From positions 3,554,501 through 3,618,500 of the forward strand of contig NZ_CP012109.1 in the NCBI RefSeq assembly GCF_000280925.3: DNA of 64,000 bases, written 5' to 3'. Shown piece by piece: positions 9,061 through 16,863 of the stretch (positions within the stretch are counted from its first letter, which is position 1; every line of letters begins with the position of its first letter). The stretch is from Myxococcus hansupus. Its GTDB lineage: Bacteria; Myxococcota; Myxococcia; Myxococcales; Myxococcaceae. The notes beneath the pieces are model-generated. The model worked only from the letters and a program-made list of their open reading frames with translations. It was not told where the DNA came from and did not search any database. Position numbers and translations under genes: made by a program.

Positions 9061-10029
9061 CTAGCTCCTCTTCAGCGCCGCAGCGGCGTCCCTGACATGG
9101 TGGAGGGGAATGAAGCCGAGCGCGGATTCGGCGCGTTCGCCGTCCGCGACCCATGAGTAATGGATGTAGTCGAGCAGGGCCACGGGCAACGTGCCCGCGC
9201 CCACGGCGTCCAATGTGTGCAGCGCGGCCCGGAACAGCGGGCCGGGCAGGGGGAGCGGCCGGGCGCCCGCCTGGTGGATGAGGCCGGACAGCGGCATGAC
9301 GCCCCGGCCCACGACGTTGATCTCCCCCGACGTGTCCGCGCGCAGCGCCAGGTGCAGGGCGCGCGCGGCGTCGTCCTCGTGCAGGCCCTGCCACAGCGGG
9401 TCGTAGCCCATCAGCGTGGGCACCACCGGGTTCCTCAAGAGCCGCGTGGCCGGGTTGTCCACCGAGGGCCCGAGCACCGGCGCGAAGCGCAGCACCAGCA
9501 CGCGCATGTCCGGGTGCCGCTCACGGAAGGCGCGCACCTGGCCCTCCACCTCGACCTTGTCGGTGACGAAGCGGCTGTGCGGGCATCCCTGCAGGGGCGA
9601 GTCCTCGCGCAGCATCGCGGGGTTGTTCCCGCGCGCGCCGTAGACGGCCGTCAGGGACGGCACCACCAACCGGGGCAGCCGCGAGCGGCCCGCCGCGGTC
9701 AGCACGTTCATGGTGCCGATGACCTCCAGCTCGTGCGCCAGGGAGCCGTTGCGGATGGGGCCGAACAGGAACGCCAGGTGGTAGAGCGCGTGCACGGGGC
9801 GCTCGGCGAGCGCGTCGGTGAGCTCGCCCTCCGCGTCGTAGCGGGTGAGGTCCACGCGGTGGAACTCCACCTTGGCGGACGCATCCTTCGGCCGGGCGAC
9901 GTCGAGCACCAGGATGCTCTCCACCTCCGGATCCTGCTCCAGCCGTGACAGCAGGAGCCGTCCGTAGTCACCGCTCGCGCCGGTCACCGCGACGCGCAGC
10001 CGCCCCTTGCCTGGTCGAGACACGTCCAT
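9061..10029 (-). CDS. NAD(P)-dependent epimerase/dehydratase-like SDR (322 aa)
   Basis: Extended SDR fold: the nucleotide-binding motif TGASGDYG lies at residues 16-23, LVLDVARP marks the ribose-binding acidic residue, and LTAVYG precedes the substrate region. Where the catalytic Tyr-x-x-x-Lys is expected, the sequence is SRFVTDKVEVE. Lys is kept, but Phe sits in the Tyr position, so activity may be altered or lost. It is upstream of the acyltransferase gene with two bases between, clearly one transcript. Mycobacteria have a similar neighbour pair (galE-like Rv0501 and acyltransferase-like Rv0502), which suggests a shared lipid or glycolipid role. The substrate cannot be told. Confidence 0.85.
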   Translation of the reverse strand: MDVSRPGKGRLRVAVTGASGDYGRLLLSRLEQDPEVESILVLDVARPKDASAKVEFHRVDLTRYDAEGELTDALAERPVHALYHLAFLFGPIRNGSLAHELEVIGTMNVLTAAGRSRLPRLVVPSLTAVYGARGNNPAMLREDSPLQGCPHSRFVTDKVEVEGQVRAFRERHPDMRVLVLRFAPVLGPSVDNPATRLLRNPVVPTLMGYDPLWQGLHEDDAARALHLALRADTSGEINVVGRGVMPLSGLIHQAGARPLPLPGPLFRAALHTLDAVGAGTLPVALLDYIHYSWVADGERAESALGFIPLHHVRDAAAALKRS

Positions 10030-10131
10030 ACGCGGTGTCGTGTGTTAGCCCAGCCGCCTGGGATTGTCAGCCGCCACTCATGTTGTGTTGCTGGACAACG
10101 TCGCCTGGGTGGCGGAGGGTGTTCGGCCGCC

Positions 10132-11982
10132 ATGTCCCGGATTGCCCGACTCAGCGATGTCCTGATCAACAAGATCGCCGCCGGCGAGGTCGTGGAGCGC
10201 CCCGCCTCCGTGGTGAAGGAGCTGGTGGAAAACTCCATCGACGCTGGCTCCAGCACCATCCGCATCGAGCTGGAGGGTGGGGGCGTGGACCGGATCATCG
10301 TGTCCGACGACGGGCACGGCATGGGGCGCGTGGACGCGGTGGCCTGCCTGGAGCGCCACGCCACCAGCAAGCTGCGGGAGATGGATGACCTCTTCCACAT
10401 CGACTCCATGGGGTTCCGGGGCGAGGCCATTCCCGCCATCGCATCCGTTTCCCGGTTCACACTTCACACCGCCGATGCGAACTCGGAGGTGGGGACGCGG
10501 GTGTCGGTGGAGGGCGGCGGACCGCCCGAGGTGGAGGATGCGCCGCCCCGCACCGGCACCGTCATCAGCGTGGAGGACCTCTTCTTCAACGTCCCCGCGC
10601 GCCGCAAGTTCCTGCGCCGGGGCGACACCGAGCTGAAGCACGCGGAGGAGGCCGTGGTGCGCCTGGCGCTGGCGAACCCGGAGGTGGGCTTCTTCGCCTC
10701 GCACGAGGGCGGCACGCTCTTCTCCAGCGCCGCGTGTCCGGACGACCCGCGCGAGCGCATCGCCGCGGCGCTGGGCTCGACGTCCCACCCGCACCTGTTC
10801 CCCGTGGAGGAGCGCCGGTTGGGCGTGGCCGTCACGGGGTTCGCCGCCTCGCCCGAGTTCACCTTCAACAACGCGCGCGGCCTCTACACCTTCGTCAACC
10901 GCCGTTACATCCGCGACCGGGGCCTGATTGGCACCATCCAGCGCGCCTACCAGGACTTCCTGGCCGCGGGCCGCCAGCCGGTGGTGGTGCTGCACATCGA
11001 CGTGGACCCGCGCGCGGTGGACGTCAACGTGCATCCCCAGAAGCAGGAGGTCCGCTTCGCGGATGCCCGAGGCGTGCAGGAGGCGGTGACGGCCGCGCTC
11101 AGCCGCATGCTCCGTGCCGCGCCGTGGCTGGGCTCGGGCGTGGAGGGGGCCACCCCGCAAGCGGGCCAGCCCATGGACGCGGCCCACTATGCCCACGCCG
11201 TGGAGCGCTTCCTCACCCGGGCCCAGGAGGCCGCCTGGGGCGCGCCGTTGCCCACCGCCATGGACGCGCCGGGGCTGCCCGGGATGCCGCCGTCCATGGG
11301 GCAGGGCGGCCACCCCGGAGCGCTGCCCTTCGCCGCCGCGCTGGGGCAGGCGCCCGCGTTCGGTCAGGCCCAGCCGCAGCTCAACGAGGCGCCACCGCCG
11401 GGCTACTTCGGCGCGCTGCGGCCCCTGGGCATGCTGGGGGGCCGCTTCCATGTCTGCGAGGGCCCAGGCGGCACGCTGGTGGTGATGGATCCCCACGCGG
11501 CGCTGGAGCGCGCGCGGCTGACGGGTTACCTGCGCGCGCTGGAGTCCAGCAAGTCGCCCCCGGCCCCCACGCTCTTCGGCACCACGCTGGAGCTGCCCGT
11601 CCCCGCGGCGAAGTCCCTGGTGGAGGGCCGCGAGGCGCTGTCCCGCCTGGGCTTCGACGTGGAGCCTTTCGGGGGCACCACCGTCGCGCTGAAGACGGTG
11701 CCTCCGGGGCTCGAGGGCGCGGATGCGCGCGCGCTGTTGGAAGCGCTGGCGCGGGCCCTGCCACCCAAGGGCGCGCAGCTCGACACCGTCACGCTGGCGG
11801 AGGCCCTGCGGGTGATGGCGTGCCACGCCGCGCGACAGGCGGGGGCCGTGCCGCTCTCGGACGCGCAGTTCCGGGCGCTGCTGGGCGAGCTGGACCGCGC
11901 GGACTTCCATCCCACGTGCAGCCACGGCACGGTGGTGGTGCTGGAGATGCCGCTGCTGGAGCTGGAGCGCCGCGCCCGCTGA
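10132..11982 (+). CDS. mutL: DNA mismatch repair protein MutL (616 aa)
   Basis: Start ATG 10132, beginning MSRIARLSDVLINKIAAGEV; longer in-frame starts add non-conserved residues. The N-terminal GHKL ATPase has all the usual motifs: ELVENSIDAG, DDGHGM, GFRGEA and, further on, GTVISVEDLFFNVPARRKF. A Pro/Gly/Ala-rich linker (about 335-410) leads to the C-terminal dimerisation domain. There the endonuclease signature DQHAxxExxxxE appears as DPHAALERARLT, and the CPHGRP motif as CSHGTVVV, so both are degenerate; ACHAARQ resembles the ACR motif. MutL couples mismatch recognition by MutS to strand removal. This copy is probably ATPase-competent but without normal nuclease activity. Confidence 0.95.
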   Translation: MSRIARLSDVLINKIAAGEVVERPASVVKELVENSIDAGSSTIRIELEGGGVDRIIVSDDGHGMGRVDAVACLERHATSKLREMDDLFHIDSMGFRGEAIPAIASVSRFTLHTADANSEVGTRVSVEGGGPPEVEDAPPRTGTVISVEDLFFNVPARRKFLRRGDTELKHAEEAVVRLALANPEVGFFASHEGGTLFSSAACPDDPRERIAAALGSTSHPHLFPVEERRLGVAVTGFAASPEFTFNNARGLYTFVNRRYIRDRGLIGTIQRAYQDFLAAGRQPVVVLHIDVDPRAVDVNVHPQKQEVRFADARGVQEAVTAALSRMLRAAPWLGSGVEGATPQAGQPMDAAHYAHAVERFLTRAQEAAWGAPLPTAMDAPGLPGMPPSMGQGGHPGALPFAAALGQAPAFGQAQPQLNEAPPPGYFGALRPLGMLGGRFHVCEGPGGTLVVMDPHAALERARLTGYLRALESSKSPPAPTLFGTTLELPVPAAKSLVEGREALSRLGFDVEPFGGTTVALKTVPPGLEGADARALLEALARALPPKGAQLDTVTLAEALRVMACHAARQAGAVPLSDAQFRALLGELDRADFHPTCSHGTVVVLEMPLLELERRAR

Positions 11983-12077
11983 GCGCCCCGAAAATTGACG
12001 GAGCAAGTCCCGCTGTTACGGTGCGCCACACGCCTGTAGCACCCAGGCCAACCTCCGCAGCGCACAGGAGCGGGCAC

Positions 12078-12233
12078 ATGCACGGTGTGATCACCCTGCG
12101 GGACGTGGTGGCGAACCTTGGCGTGGTGCTGCGCGAGTTCGGCGCGGTGTGCGTGGTTCGCTGTCTCGTGGCGTCGCTGCGCCGCCAGCGGACCACCTTC
12201 CTGGAAATCGCGCTGTGTCCCAAGCGCCCCTGA
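12078..12233 (+). CDS. Small basic hypothetical protein (51 aa)
   Basis: ATG 12078 follows AGGAG with 8-base spacing. The protein begins MHGVITLRDVVANLGVVLRE, continues through a hydrophobic Cys-containing stretch (VCVVRCLVASLRRQR) and ends with LEIALCPKRP. Codon use is typical of the neighbourhood. The size, good ribosome site and tight fit between mutL and the next gene (16 bases) support a real small gene. No family recognised. The central stretch could sit against the membrane as an amphipathic helix. Confidence 0.55.
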   Translation: MHGVITLRDVVANLGVVLREFGAVCVVRCLVASLRRQRTTFLEIALCPKRP

Positions 12234-12249
12234 CGCCAAGCCCTCCTTG

Positions 12250-12972
12250 ATGCTCCGTCGCCTTCTTCCGCTCGCACTGCTGCTTTCCGCTCCCGCCGCC
12301 GCGCAGGACTTCTCCTACGACGATGAGGAGGCCTCCACCTCGCTCGACGGCGTGGGGCGCATCACCATCCAAGGCGGCTGGCGCATCACCCCGAACAAGA
12401 CGCTGTACGACGGCTGGTACTCGCGTGCGGCGAACCAGGGGCTGCCGCGCGCCCGTGAGGTGTCGGGCGCCCCCATCCTCACGGCGTCGTTCGCCTATGC
12501 CATCACCGACATGGTGGAGGTGGGCATCGACCTGTTCGGCTCGCAGAGTCGCCTCTACCTCAACGAGCCCGGGACGGACGGTGGGCCCCCGCAGGCACGG
12601 CAGGTGGACACGCTGGGTTACGGGGCACTCGTGGGCCTGCGTTTCCAGACGGTGGTTCCGCAGCTCGGGCCCCAGGGGCTCGTGGTCTTCGCGGGCCTGC
12701 TCGCCGGGCCCACGTTGATTTCGTCCGAGCGCAAGGGTGAGGCGCTCCAGGAGACCACCACCCAGGCCTGGATGGGCAACGCGGGGGCCACGTTGAGGCT
12801 GACGCCCCGGTGGGGCATCACCGCGGACTACCGGCTGGCGTTCCTCCGGGGCCCCGTGGGCCCGGCCACCGGGCGCGTGGGCTCGTTCAGCATGGGAGGG
12901 AGCTGGCTCTCACTGGGAATCACCTACAGCTTTCCAGCAGAGCCATCCCGACCGCTTCCTGGCAGTCTGTAG
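12250..12972 (+). CDS. Outer-membrane beta-barrel-like protein (240 aa)
   Basis: ATG 12250 starts a clean signal peptide (MLRRLLPLALLLSAPAAAQ, cleavage after AAA or AQ). The mature part alternates polar and hydrophobic residues with many Gly and aromatic residues, for example ITIQGGWRITPNK, ADYRLAFLRG and SLGITYSF near the C-terminus, as in small outer-membrane barrels. No enzyme motif. It follows the 51-aa gene closely, so they may be co-transcribed. Precise function unknown. Confidence 0.7.
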   Translation: MLRRLLPLALLLSAPAAAQDFSYDDEEASTSLDGVGRITIQGGWRITPNKTLYDGWYSRAANQGLPRAREVSGAPILTASFAYAITDMVEVGIDLFGSQSRLYLNEPGTDGGPPQARQVDTLGYGALVGLRFQTVVPQLGPQGLVVFAGLLAGPTLISSERKGEALQETTTQAWMGNAGATLRLTPRWGITADYRLAFLRGPVGPATGRVGSFSMGGSWLSLGITYSFPAEPSRPLPGSL

Positions 12973-13126
12973 GGGAGGCGAGCAAGCCGGACGCGGCTTG
13001 CCCACTCCTGGAAATGCATGGCCTAAGCAGTGCTGTTCCGCTGCGGAAATTATCGCCGCATGACCGGGAGAACTCCTTACGATGCGTGAATCGGCCGAGA
13101 TCATTTCCGGGCCCAGGAAGATGTCC

Positions 13127-14065
13127 ATGCCAGACCAGCCGAAGACGGATGTGGAAAAGGAACTCACGGATCTGCGCCGTGAGATCGTCGAGGCACGCAA
13201 CCTCGTCATCAAGAGCGACAACCTGCTCAAGAACCTCCACGCGGAGGTGAAGGCGGTTGGCAAACGCCACGAAGATTTCCAGAAGCGCCAGTGGCTCTCC
13301 TCGGCCGTGGCGTACGTGCTGTTCGCCGTCATCTCCGTGGGTGCCGCGTTGATGATCACGAGCGCGCGCAGCTCCAGCGCCACCAATGAGAAGGAGCGCC
13401 TGGAGAAGACGGTCGCCGACCTGTCGGGCCAACTGGAGAAGCAGCGCGCGGACACCGCGGCGCACCAGTCCGTCCAGCAGGAGGCGAACAAGGTCTACAA
13501 GATGATGACCAGCCTCCCCGGCGACGAGCGCCTCAAGGGCATCGACGCGTTGGTGAAGCTGGACACCACGCGCCTGAGCACCCTGGAGCGTCAGGCCCTC
13601 AATGACCGCGCCGCCGTGCTGCGCCGCGAGACGGGCGACGCCGCGTTCGAGCAGGGGAAGATCGCCTTCCGCAAGAACGAGATGGACGGCGTCATCGCCA
13701 ACATGGAGCGGTTCCTGGCCATGAACCCGCCGCAGGACCAGGCGCTGGACGCGTCCTTCTTCCTGGGCACGGCGTACAACAACACCCGCAACCACGAGAA
13801 GGCGGTGCCCCTGCTGGCCCGTTTCGTGGACGGCGACCGCAAGTCCAAGACGCGCGACTACGCCATGCTGCTGCTGGCGCACTCCTACCAGGAGGTGGGC
13901 CAGTACGATAAGGCGCTGGAGATCGCGCGTGACGCGGCGGGCAGCTACCTGAACAGCCAGTACCAGTCCCAGTTCCGGGGCCGCATCGCCACGGTGAAGC
14001 GGTTGATGAACCCGGAGTCCGGCGCCGCCGCCCCGGCGCAGGCCACCAGCCAGCCCGGCCAGTAG
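13127..14065 (+). CDS. Membrane-anchored coiled-coil TPR protein (312 aa)
   Basis: Start chosen at ATG 13127 (MPDQPKTD), preceded by AGGAAG at a good distance; ATG 13121 or 13082 is also possible. A cytoplasmic coiled coil (about residues 8-50) is followed by one membrane segment (about 56-78, WLSSAVAYVLFAVISVGAAL). Then comes a second coiled coil and a TPR region (about 165-290) with units such as ASFFLGTAYNNTRNHEKAVP and AMLLLAHSYQEVGQYDKALE. The layout suggests a periplasm-facing scaffold anchored in the inner membrane. The partner is unknown. Confidence 0.75.
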   Translation: MPDQPKTDVEKELTDLRREIVEARNLVIKSDNLLKNLHAEVKAVGKRHEDFQKRQWLSSAVAYVLFAVISVGAALMITSARSSSATNEKERLEKTVADLSGQLEKQRADTAAHQSVQQEANKVYKMMTSLPGDERLKGIDALVKLDTTRLSTLERQALNDRAAVLRRETGDAAFEQGKIAFRKNEMDGVIANMERFLAMNPPQDQALDASFFLGTAYNNTRNHEKAVPLLARFVDGDRKSKTRDYAMLLLAHSYQEVGQYDKALEIARDAAGSYLNSQYQSQFRGRIATVKRLMNPESGAAAPAQATSQPGQ

Positions 14066-14151
14066 GCCGCCTGGGCCTTGAGCCCGCCACCGGACGGTGG
14101 CCACAAGGAAGCGTTGCCACACGGGGTCCACGGTCGTAAGACCTGGGCCCC

Positions 14152-14664
14152 GTGTCCGCTCCCGACCCTCGGAAAGATCCCCGCTTCCGCCGCTTCCGTG
14201 GCGCCGCGTATGGGATCCACATCCTGCTCACGACGCTGTTCTCGCTGTGGCTCATCTGGAGCGTTGGCCGCTCCGTGTCGGCGATGACGCCGGACAAGCT
14301 GCCGCCCGCACCCGTCGCCCTCACGTACCGCGAATGCCTGGACGGCGCGCGGGCGCTGTGGTCGGAGCTGGAGAGCGGGCGGGAGAAGCTGGTGAACGTG
14401 TCGCCCGCCAAGAGCGTGGACCAGGAATGGATGCGCTTTCGCACCGCCTGGCTGGAGAAGCTGCGCGTGCGGGAGTCCGAATGCGCGCTCGACTCGCGCG
14501 AGCGGGCCTCCCTGCGCGAGGTCTTCCGGCGCCTGGTGCGGGTGCAGGACCTCTACGCCATCCACGCGGTGCAGTACGCGGGCGAGGTCGGCGGCGCGGT
14601 GGACGCGCTGCACGACGCGCTGGAGTCCGCGGGCCGCAATCCCGGCGCCGGCCGGCTGCCCTGA
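14152..14664 (+). CDS. Single-pass membrane protein of unknown function (170 aa)
   Basis: GTG 14152 begins MSAPDPRKDPRFRRFRGAAY, a basic N-terminus ahead of one membrane helix (about residues 20-42, IHILLTTLFSLWLIWSVG). The rest is a charged helical domain rich in Arg, Glu and Leu (LREVFRRLVRVQDLYAIHAV). It lies 86 bases after the TPR protein on the same strand and may belong to its operon. No family recognised. Confidence 0.65.
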   Translation: MSAPDPRKDPRFRRFRGAAYGIHILLTTLFSLWLIWSVGRSVSAMTPDKLPPAPVALTYRECLDGARALWSELESGREKLVNVSPAKSVDQEWMRFRTAWLEKLRVRESECALDSRERASLREVFRRLVRVQDLYAIHAVQYAGEVGGAVDALHDALESAGRNPGAGRLP

Positions 14665-14667
14665 GCC

Positions 14668-16101
14668 TCAGCGCACGGGCAGCAGCGCCTTGTAGCGGCC
14701 CATGTGGTCCGACACCGTCTGGGCCAGCAGCACGGAGAGGGGCCGTCCCTCCAGGTTCGCCACCCGGTAGAAGCGCACCGAGGCGTAGGGCGCGGGCTGG
14801 CCGGCCTCGCTCACCACGCCGCGCACGGTGCGTCCCCGCTGGAGTGGGAAGCTCGCCAGAACCTGGGGCCGCGTCTCGTCACCTGGCAACACCGTGACGA
14901 CGCGGGTGACCCGCGGCAGGTTCTCCGTGGGAACGAAGTCCACGCGGTAGACGCCCGGATCCAACCGGATGACGTAGTCTCCCTCGCCGTCGCTCGTCCC
15001 CTGGGCTTCGCCCCCGGTGGGCGGGCGGGGCCACCCTGGCACCTGCCCCACGGGGTTCGCGAGCACGCGCACGCCCGCCGCCGGGCTCTGGCCGTCCGTC
15101 CGGAAAACCCGGCCCCGGACGATGCTCCGCGCCGGACACAGCACGTCCGTGAGGTGGGCGCCCGCGCGAGGCACCTCCACGGGCTGCACCGTCAGGCCGG
15201 AGTCGGAGCCCGAGGGCGGAACGACGACCAGCGACAGGACGTTGCCCGGCGCGGAGGGGAGCGTCTGGCCCGTGAAGCGGCCCTCCGTGTCGGTGTAGCT
15301 CAACGGGCCCTGAAACGTCCCGCCGCCGCCCACCTGGCCTCGCAGGGACACCGAGGCGTTCGCCACCGGCTGGCCGTCCCGCGCCAGGATGCGGCCGGAG
15401 ACCTGGACCGGCTCACCGAAGTCGCCCATCTCCAGCGGCGTGGTGAGCGGCTCGCGGGGATCCACCGTGAAGGTCTTCTGCGGCACCCACATGTCCCGCG
15501 TGGACGTCACGCGAATCAGGAGGCTGTTGCGCTGCGTGGCCTCCTCGGGAAGGAAGAGCGCGAAGTCCCCGGTGGACCGGGTCACCGTCACACGCTGGGA
15601 CAGGGGGGCGAGGTTCGCGTCCAGCGCCTGGACCTCCAGCTCGGCGTCCACGGGCAGGTTGCCCTGGCGCACCACCCGGCCGAGCAGCCGCACCACCTGG
15701 TCGGGAGAGGAGAGCACCAGGTGAACGGGCGCGGTGTCCCCGGGGTCGACCCAGGTGGTCCCCCGCGCTGGCGGCAGCTCCACGTCGTCGGCCGTCAGCG
15801 TCACGGTATAGGCACCGGTTCCCACGGGCAGCACCCACGTCCCCTTGAAGGGCACCAGGTGCGCGGAGAAGTCGCGCGTCACGCCGGGCAGCAGTTGGCT
15901 CTCCCCTTGGGCGGTCAGCCGCAAGGGCTCGGAGTAGAGGCGGGTGCTGTTGGGCTGCTCGGGCGTCGAGGTGTCGCGAACGACGGTGCCGTGGATGACG
16001 GCGGGGCCGAACAGCGCCAGGTTCAGCTCCGGCCGGACGGTGTCCACGCGGAAGTCCTGCGCGTGCAGGCCGTCATTCGGGTTGGGCATCACCTCCACCA
16101 C
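14668..16101 (-). CDS. Carboxypeptidase-regulatory-like surface protein, main part (frameshifted)
   Basis: This frame holds the body of a beta-rich exoprotein of about 475 residues. It has several carboxypeptidase-regulatory-like (prealbumin-like) units, for example GRILARDGQPVANASVSLRG, GRVFRTDGQSPAAGVRVLAN and GVVSEAGQPAPYASVRFYRV. It lacks its own signal peptide: the matching lipoprotein start lies in another frame at 16277. A stop codon just upstream in this frame means it cannot extend further. One missing base in the run at about 16107-16116 would join the two. As sequenced, the product would not be exported. The last gene of the long minus-strand run. Confidence 0.7.
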   Translation of the reverse strand: MVEVMPNPNDGLHAQDFRVDTVRPELNLALFGPAVIHGTVVRDTSTPEQPNSTRLYSEPLRLTAQGESQLLPGVTRDFSAHLVPFKGTWVLPVGTGAYTVTLTADDVELPPARGTTWVDPGDTAPVHLVLSSPDQVVRLLGRVVRQGNLPVDAELEVQALDANLAPLSQRVTVTRSTGDFALFLPEEATQRNSLLIRVTSTRDMWVPQKTFTVDPREPLTTPLEMGDFGEPVQVSGRILARDGQPVANASVSLRGQVGGGGTFQGPLSYTDTEGRFTGQTLPSAPGNVLSLVVVPPSGSDSGLTVQPVEVPRAGAHLTDVLCPARSIVRGRVFRTDGQSPAAGVRVLANPVGQVPGWPRPPTGGEAQGTSDGEGDYVIRLDPGVYRVDFVPTENLPRVTRVVTVLPGDETRPQVLASFPLQRGRTVRGVVSEAGQPAPYASVRFYRVANLEGRPLSVLLAQTVSDHMGRYKALLPVR

Positions 16102-16277
16102 GATGTCCCGCCCGGGTCACCGCATCCGTCCGGGAAGCAGACCTCGTTGGTGCCGCAGTCCGTGTCGGCGCGGCACACCAACTGGCTGGGGTCGGGTGTG
16201 TTGTCCAGCAGCACGCACCCCATCCCGCCCAGCCATGGCACCAGCGCGACCCAGGTGAACCGCCGCCGGGCGTTCAT
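16089..16277 (-). pseudogene. Lipoprotein start of the frameshifted exoprotein
   Basis: ATG 16277 opens a lipoprotein signal peptide (MNARRRFTWVALVPWLGGMG with Cys next) and a Cys-rich unit (CRADTDCGTNEVCFPDGCGD). The frame then hits a stop at 16089. The next frame continues smoothly with RDIVVEVMPNPNDG. The natural reading would be ...GCGDPG-RDIVVEV..., so one G/C base seems to be missing. The start overlaps the stop of the preceding lipoprotein gene by four bases, which supports this as the true beginning of the gene at 14668. Confidence 0.75.
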
Positions 16278-16846
16278 CGGCAGGTGCCCTGCACGGTGTT
16301 CACCGTCCATGCGTAGGAGACGACGAAGCCCGGGTTCTCCAGGGTGGTGCCGTCCGGCATCCGCACCGGGCGAGGCTGCACCACCCGGTTCAGGAGCACC
16401 GCGTCCGTCACCAGCGCTTCCACCAGATGGTAGCCGGGCGTGCCCAACGGGTTGTTGGCGGACTCCAGGCTGATGGTCAGCGTGCCCCGGTCGGCGCGGA
16501 GGGTTTCGCTGCTGTTGAGCAGCGGCCTCGCGAAGTAATACCGGTTCGGGTCCTGCGGGTTGTAGTCCACGTACCAGTGGACGACGATCGAGTCATCCAC
16601 GTCCGGGTCCTCCACCGCCACCTCGAACGTGAGCTCGCACCCGTTCGCGCCGAAATCCGGGATGAAGCGCTGATGGGGCAACACCAGGTCTTCGATGATG
16701 CGCGGCGGCCGGTTCATGAACTCCGGCACGCTGTCCAGCAGGGTGTCGTCCTGGGGAATCAGGCACCCGGACGCGGCGCAGCTCGCGGCCACCAGCAGCC
16801 GCAGCCTTCGTCTTCCGGAGTCTTGCCGCGTCGTCGCTTCCATCAT
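16274..16846 (-). CDS. Lipoprotein of unknown function (190 aa)
   Basis: Begins MMEATTRQDSGRRRLRLLVA and reaches a lipobox AASGC, so it should be exported and lipid-anchored. The mature part is beta-rich (CELTFEVAVEDPDVDDSIVV, HWYVDYNPQDPNRYYF) and ends with a Cys. The D-P-D-V-D-D stretch recalls cadherin- or PKD-like calcium-binding folds, but I cannot assign one. It lies 17 bases downstream of the FHA activator gene and overlaps the next lipoprotein gene by four bases, so all are co-transcribed. Confidence 0.75.
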   Translation of the reverse strand: MMEATTRQDSGRRRLRLLVAASCAASGCLIPQDDTLLDSVPEFMNRPPRIIEDLVLPHQRFIPDFGANGCELTFEVAVEDPDVDDSIVVHWYVDYNPQDPNRYYFARPLLNSSETLRADRGTLTISLESANNPLGTPGYHLVEALVTDAVLLNRVVQPRPVRMPDGTTLENPGFVVSYAWTVNTVQGTCR

Positions 16847-16863
16847 CCCCTGTGCGTCGCGCC

